A stretch of 64,000 bases of DNA from Planctomycetota bacterium (lineage in GTDB: Bacteria > Planctomycetota > Phycisphaerae > WQYP01). A model generated the notes under the pieces. That model saw nothing but the letters and a program-made list of their open reading frames with translations. It made no database searches and had not been told where the DNA came from. A program made the translations under genes and the position numbers. Below, piece by piece: positions 62,207-64,000 of the stretch. Numbering within the stretch: the first letter of the stretch is position 1; every line of letters starts with the position of its first letter. The stretch is taken from contig JAJYDW010000002.1 of assembly GCA_021790385.1 (NCBI GenBank), forward strand, positions 71,551 through 135,550, written 5' to 3'.

Positions 62207-63636
62207 CGATTAACGATGCCTCGGATATTGCGCCCGATATTATTTTTATCCTGATCGATGATCTGGGCTGGAGAGACCTGACCTGCTACGGCAGCACTTT
62301 TTATGAAACGCCGCACATTGATCAGTTAGCCGCCCAAGGTGCGATGCTCACGGATGCCTACGCCGCCGCACCTGTTTGCTCTCCCACGCGGGCCAGTCTT
62401 CTAACGGGAAAATATCCAGCCACACTCGGCATCACCGATTGGATTGGTGCCCGCAGCCAAGGCCGCTTGATGGCTGTACCCTATCTCGATCATCTGCCTC
62501 GGCATGAGACCACCATTGCCACAGCACTTCGGCACGCGGGTTACCGCACATGGCATATTGGAAAATGGCACCTGGGCGATACGGATACATGGCCCATACA
62601 GCATGGTTTTGACCTCAATATTGGAGGGTGCGGATGGGGCTATCCGCGGCAGGGGCACTTCGCTCCCTGGGGCCTTCCCAACTTATCAGAGGGCGAGCCT
62701 GGCAGCTATCTGGCGGATCGACTTACCGACGAAGCGATTCGCCTCCTGCAAACACCGCATACGCAGCCCTTCTTTTTGAATCTTTGTTACTATGCCGTGC
62801 ATACCCCTATTCAGGCACCGCAGGATTTAATCGAAAAATACCGAAAAAAGGCGCACGCCATGGGGCTGGACACTTTGCCCACCTTCCAGGATGGCGAGTA
62901 TTTTCCGTGCGATCATAAAGCAGATCAACGGGTTCGACGACGCCTGTTGCAGTCTGACCCTATTTATGCGGCGATGATTGAAAATCTCGACGGGAATATC
63001 GGCCGCCTGCTGCACGCTCTGGCCGGCAGCAAACGGGCCAACAACACCCTGGTTATTTTCACCTCCGACAACGGCGGCCTTTCCACTGCCGAAGGCTCAC
63101 CCACGTGCAACTCTCCTCTGGCGCAGGGCAAAGGCTGGATGTATGAAGGAGGAACCCGCGTGCCGTTTATCTTGCGTTGGCCAAAAATGATTGCGCCCGG
63201 TATCCGCGTGTCCCAGCCTGTATCCAGCCCGGATGTTTTTCCAACGCTCTTGGATGCAGCGACCGGATCTACGCATACCTCATCGAAGATTGAAGGCCTT
63301 AGTCTGATGCCCCTGCTTTTAAATCAGCCATGGTCGGACCGATCACTATTCTGGCACTATCCGCATTACGGCAATCAGGGCGGCACTCCGGCCTGTTCCA
63401 TCCGCCGGGGAGACTGGAAGCTTATTGAATTCTTTGAAACCCAAGTTCTGGAACTCTACCACCTGCGTGAAGATATTGGAGAAAACCGCAATGTAGCCGC
63501 GAAACACCCGGCCATGACACTGGAACTCCACGACTTGCTCAAAGCGTGGCGTACCACCAGCGGAGCGGTTATCCCACAACCCAATGGCGCATGGCATCCA
63601 CCCCGTCGACTTCATCTCGATGACCCGGAGGTTTAG
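62203..63636 (+). CDS. Sulfatase, Cys-type (formylglycine-dependent)
   Basis: This 477-residue alkaline-phosphatase-fold sulfatase hydrolyses sulfate esters of sugars or aryl compounds. Metal ligands are in FILIDDLGW (D19, D20). The active-site motif VCSPTRASLLTGKYP has C59 as the formylglycine precursor (CxPxR), and GKWHLGD and FTSDNGG complete the site. It overlaps the maturase by four bases, so the two are translationally coupled. The N-terminus MTINDASDIAPDIIFI has no signal peptide, which is unusual for a sulfatase in this group and suggests a cytoplasmic enzyme. A longer frame back to 61945 lies inside the maturase gene and is rejected. The natural substrate is unknown. Confidence 0.92.
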   Translation: MTINDASDIAPDIIFILIDDLGWRDLTCYGSTFYETPHIDQLAAQGAMLTDAYAAAPVCSPTRASLLTGKYPATLGITDWIGARSQGRLMAVPYLDHLPRHETTIATALRHAGYRTWHIGKWHLGDTDTWPIQHGFDLNIGGCGWGYPRQGHFAPWGLPNLSEGEPGSYLADRLTDEAIRLLQTPHTQPFFLNLCYYAVHTPIQAPQDLIEKYRKKAHAMGLDTLPTFQDGEYFPCDHKADQRVRRRLLQSDPIYAAMIENLDGNIGRLLHALAGSKRANNTLVIFTSDNGGLSTAEGSPTCNSPLAQGKGWMYEGGTRVPFILRWPKMIAPGIRVSQPVSSPDVFPTLLDAATGSTHTSSKIEGLSLMPLLLNQPWSDRSLFWHYPHYGNQGGTPACSIRRGDWKLIEFFETQVLELYHLREDIGENRNVAAKHPAMTLELHDLLKAWRTTSGAVIPQPNGAWHPPRRLHLDDPEV

Positions 63637-63747
63637 CCCGCATGCCAATGCCTTTCAACATACGGTGTCCCGCCCACAGATTATGGTTCTCCCACCAACG
63701 GAAAACGCCGCCGCCTGCGCCGCCACTTTTCTACAGGATTGCCAACC

Positions 63748-64000
63748 CTACACAAACGTGATTTTGCGGGCGGCTACGCCGCACATGCGGATCAACAGCA
63801 ATCCGTGGCGATACCGCGATATATTGGTGCTGCCATACGTACGTTGTTTATAGTGAACCGGTACATCCATAATCTTGAGATTCAACCGCGCCGCCCCGAA
63901 CAACAAGTCGAAGTCCCCAAACGGATCAAAATCGCCGAAGTAATCGCGATTGGCGGCAATTTTCAGATAATTCCCGCGTGTCAGCACCTTGGTGCCGCAC
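63748..64000 (-). CDS. Glycosyltransferase family 2 (DPM-like), C-terminal end only
   Basis: The minus-strand frame is open to the window edge, so only the last 83 residues are present. The fragment has CGTKVLTRGNY, DPFGDFDLLFGAARL, VPVHYKQRTYGSTN and a final VAARKITFV. These match the C-terminal part of polyprenyl-phosphate or dolichol-phosphate-mannose-synthase-like GT2 enzymes, where DFDLLFGA lies in the acceptor region. The N-terminal catalytic GT-A domain is outside the window. It converges on the sulfatase gene with 111 bases between. The GTG at 63987 is internal, not the start. Confidence 0.75.
   Translation of the reverse strand, partial: CGTKVLTRGNYLKIAANRDYFGDFDPFGDFDLLFGAARLNLKIMDVPVHYKQRTYGSTNISRYRHGLLLIRMCGVAARKITFV

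Noticed and set aside
63584-63853. An 89-codon plus-strand frame after the sulfatase
   Set aside because: It overlaps the convincing C-terminal end of a GT2 glycosyltransferase on the other strand and has no protein-like features.

Overview
The window looks like a chromosomal segment of a Gram-negative, anaerobic or facultative bacterium. It is most likely a member of the Planctomycetota, perhaps the class Phycisphaerae, possibly from a metagenome assembly. That placement is an inference from gene content: lipid A and heptose genes (lpxK, hldE, gmhB), hopanoid side-chain genes (hpnH, hpnG, hpnK), a sulfatase with an anaerobic-type maturase ending in a SEC-C motif, a GH2 beta-mannosidase, and many secreted proteins of unknown function. 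Coding density is high and strand runs are long. I saw no rRNA, tRNA, CRISPR array, transposase or phage gene.

Layout. 0-6 kb: the end of a DedA-family gene, a beta-mannosidase, a PAP2 phosphatase and an ArnT/PMT-like glycosyltransferase. 6.2-8.5 kb: dnaK and a DUF971 gene. 8.7-24.7 kb: one tightly packed plus-strand gene run, hypF-hypC-hypD-hypE-hoxE-hoxF-hoxU-hoxY-hoxH-protease-PFOR-DHOD-like-hypA-hypB. Most junctions overlap by 4 bases. It is followed by a convergent GAF/AAA+/Fis sigma-54 activator. 27-40.6 kb: mixed housekeeping (tilS, aroA, RNase R), secreted unknowns, and three hopanoid-associated genes (hpnK, hpnH, hpnG). 40.6-46.6 kb: a minus-strand run pgk-rpe-fabI-tsaC/sua5-alr-2-hydroxyacid dehydrogenase. 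46.8-50.4 kb: uvrA and an NAD(P)H-hydrate epimerase. 50.5-60.4 kb: a minus-strand run trpE-leuS-lpxK-hldE-gmhB(membrane fusion)-glutamine amidotransferase-thioredoxin-like. 60.9-64 kb: an anaerobic sulfatase maturase, its overlapping sulfatase, and the 3' end of a GT2 glycosyltransferase.

The main system is the hydrogenase/PFOR run. It encodes a complete bidirectional NAD-linked [NiFe] hydrogenase of the Hox type (diaphorase HoxEFU, hydrogenase HoxYH), the full maturation set HypABCDEF, and the HoxH endopeptidase. A homodimer-type pyruvate:ferredoxin oxidoreductase and a DHOD-like flavoprotein sit inside the same run. The simplest reading is fermentative or redox-balancing H2 metabolism coupled to pyruvate oxidation, with electrons passing through ferredoxin and/or NAD(H). 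The facing sigma-54 activator is a candidate regulator, although I found no correctly spaced -24/-12 element upstream of hypF.

Other points of note are a dispersed intergenic repeat (full copy near 60.5 kb, half-copies near 32.0 and 37.9 kb), a low-complexity intergenic stretch at 31.4-32.1 kb, a GmhB phosphatase fused to a two-helix membrane domain, a sulfatase without a signal peptide, and two unknown proteins that share a short LSm/SH3-like motif. Start codons were chosen by ribosome-binding-site spacing, overlap with the upstream gene, and known N-termini of the families.
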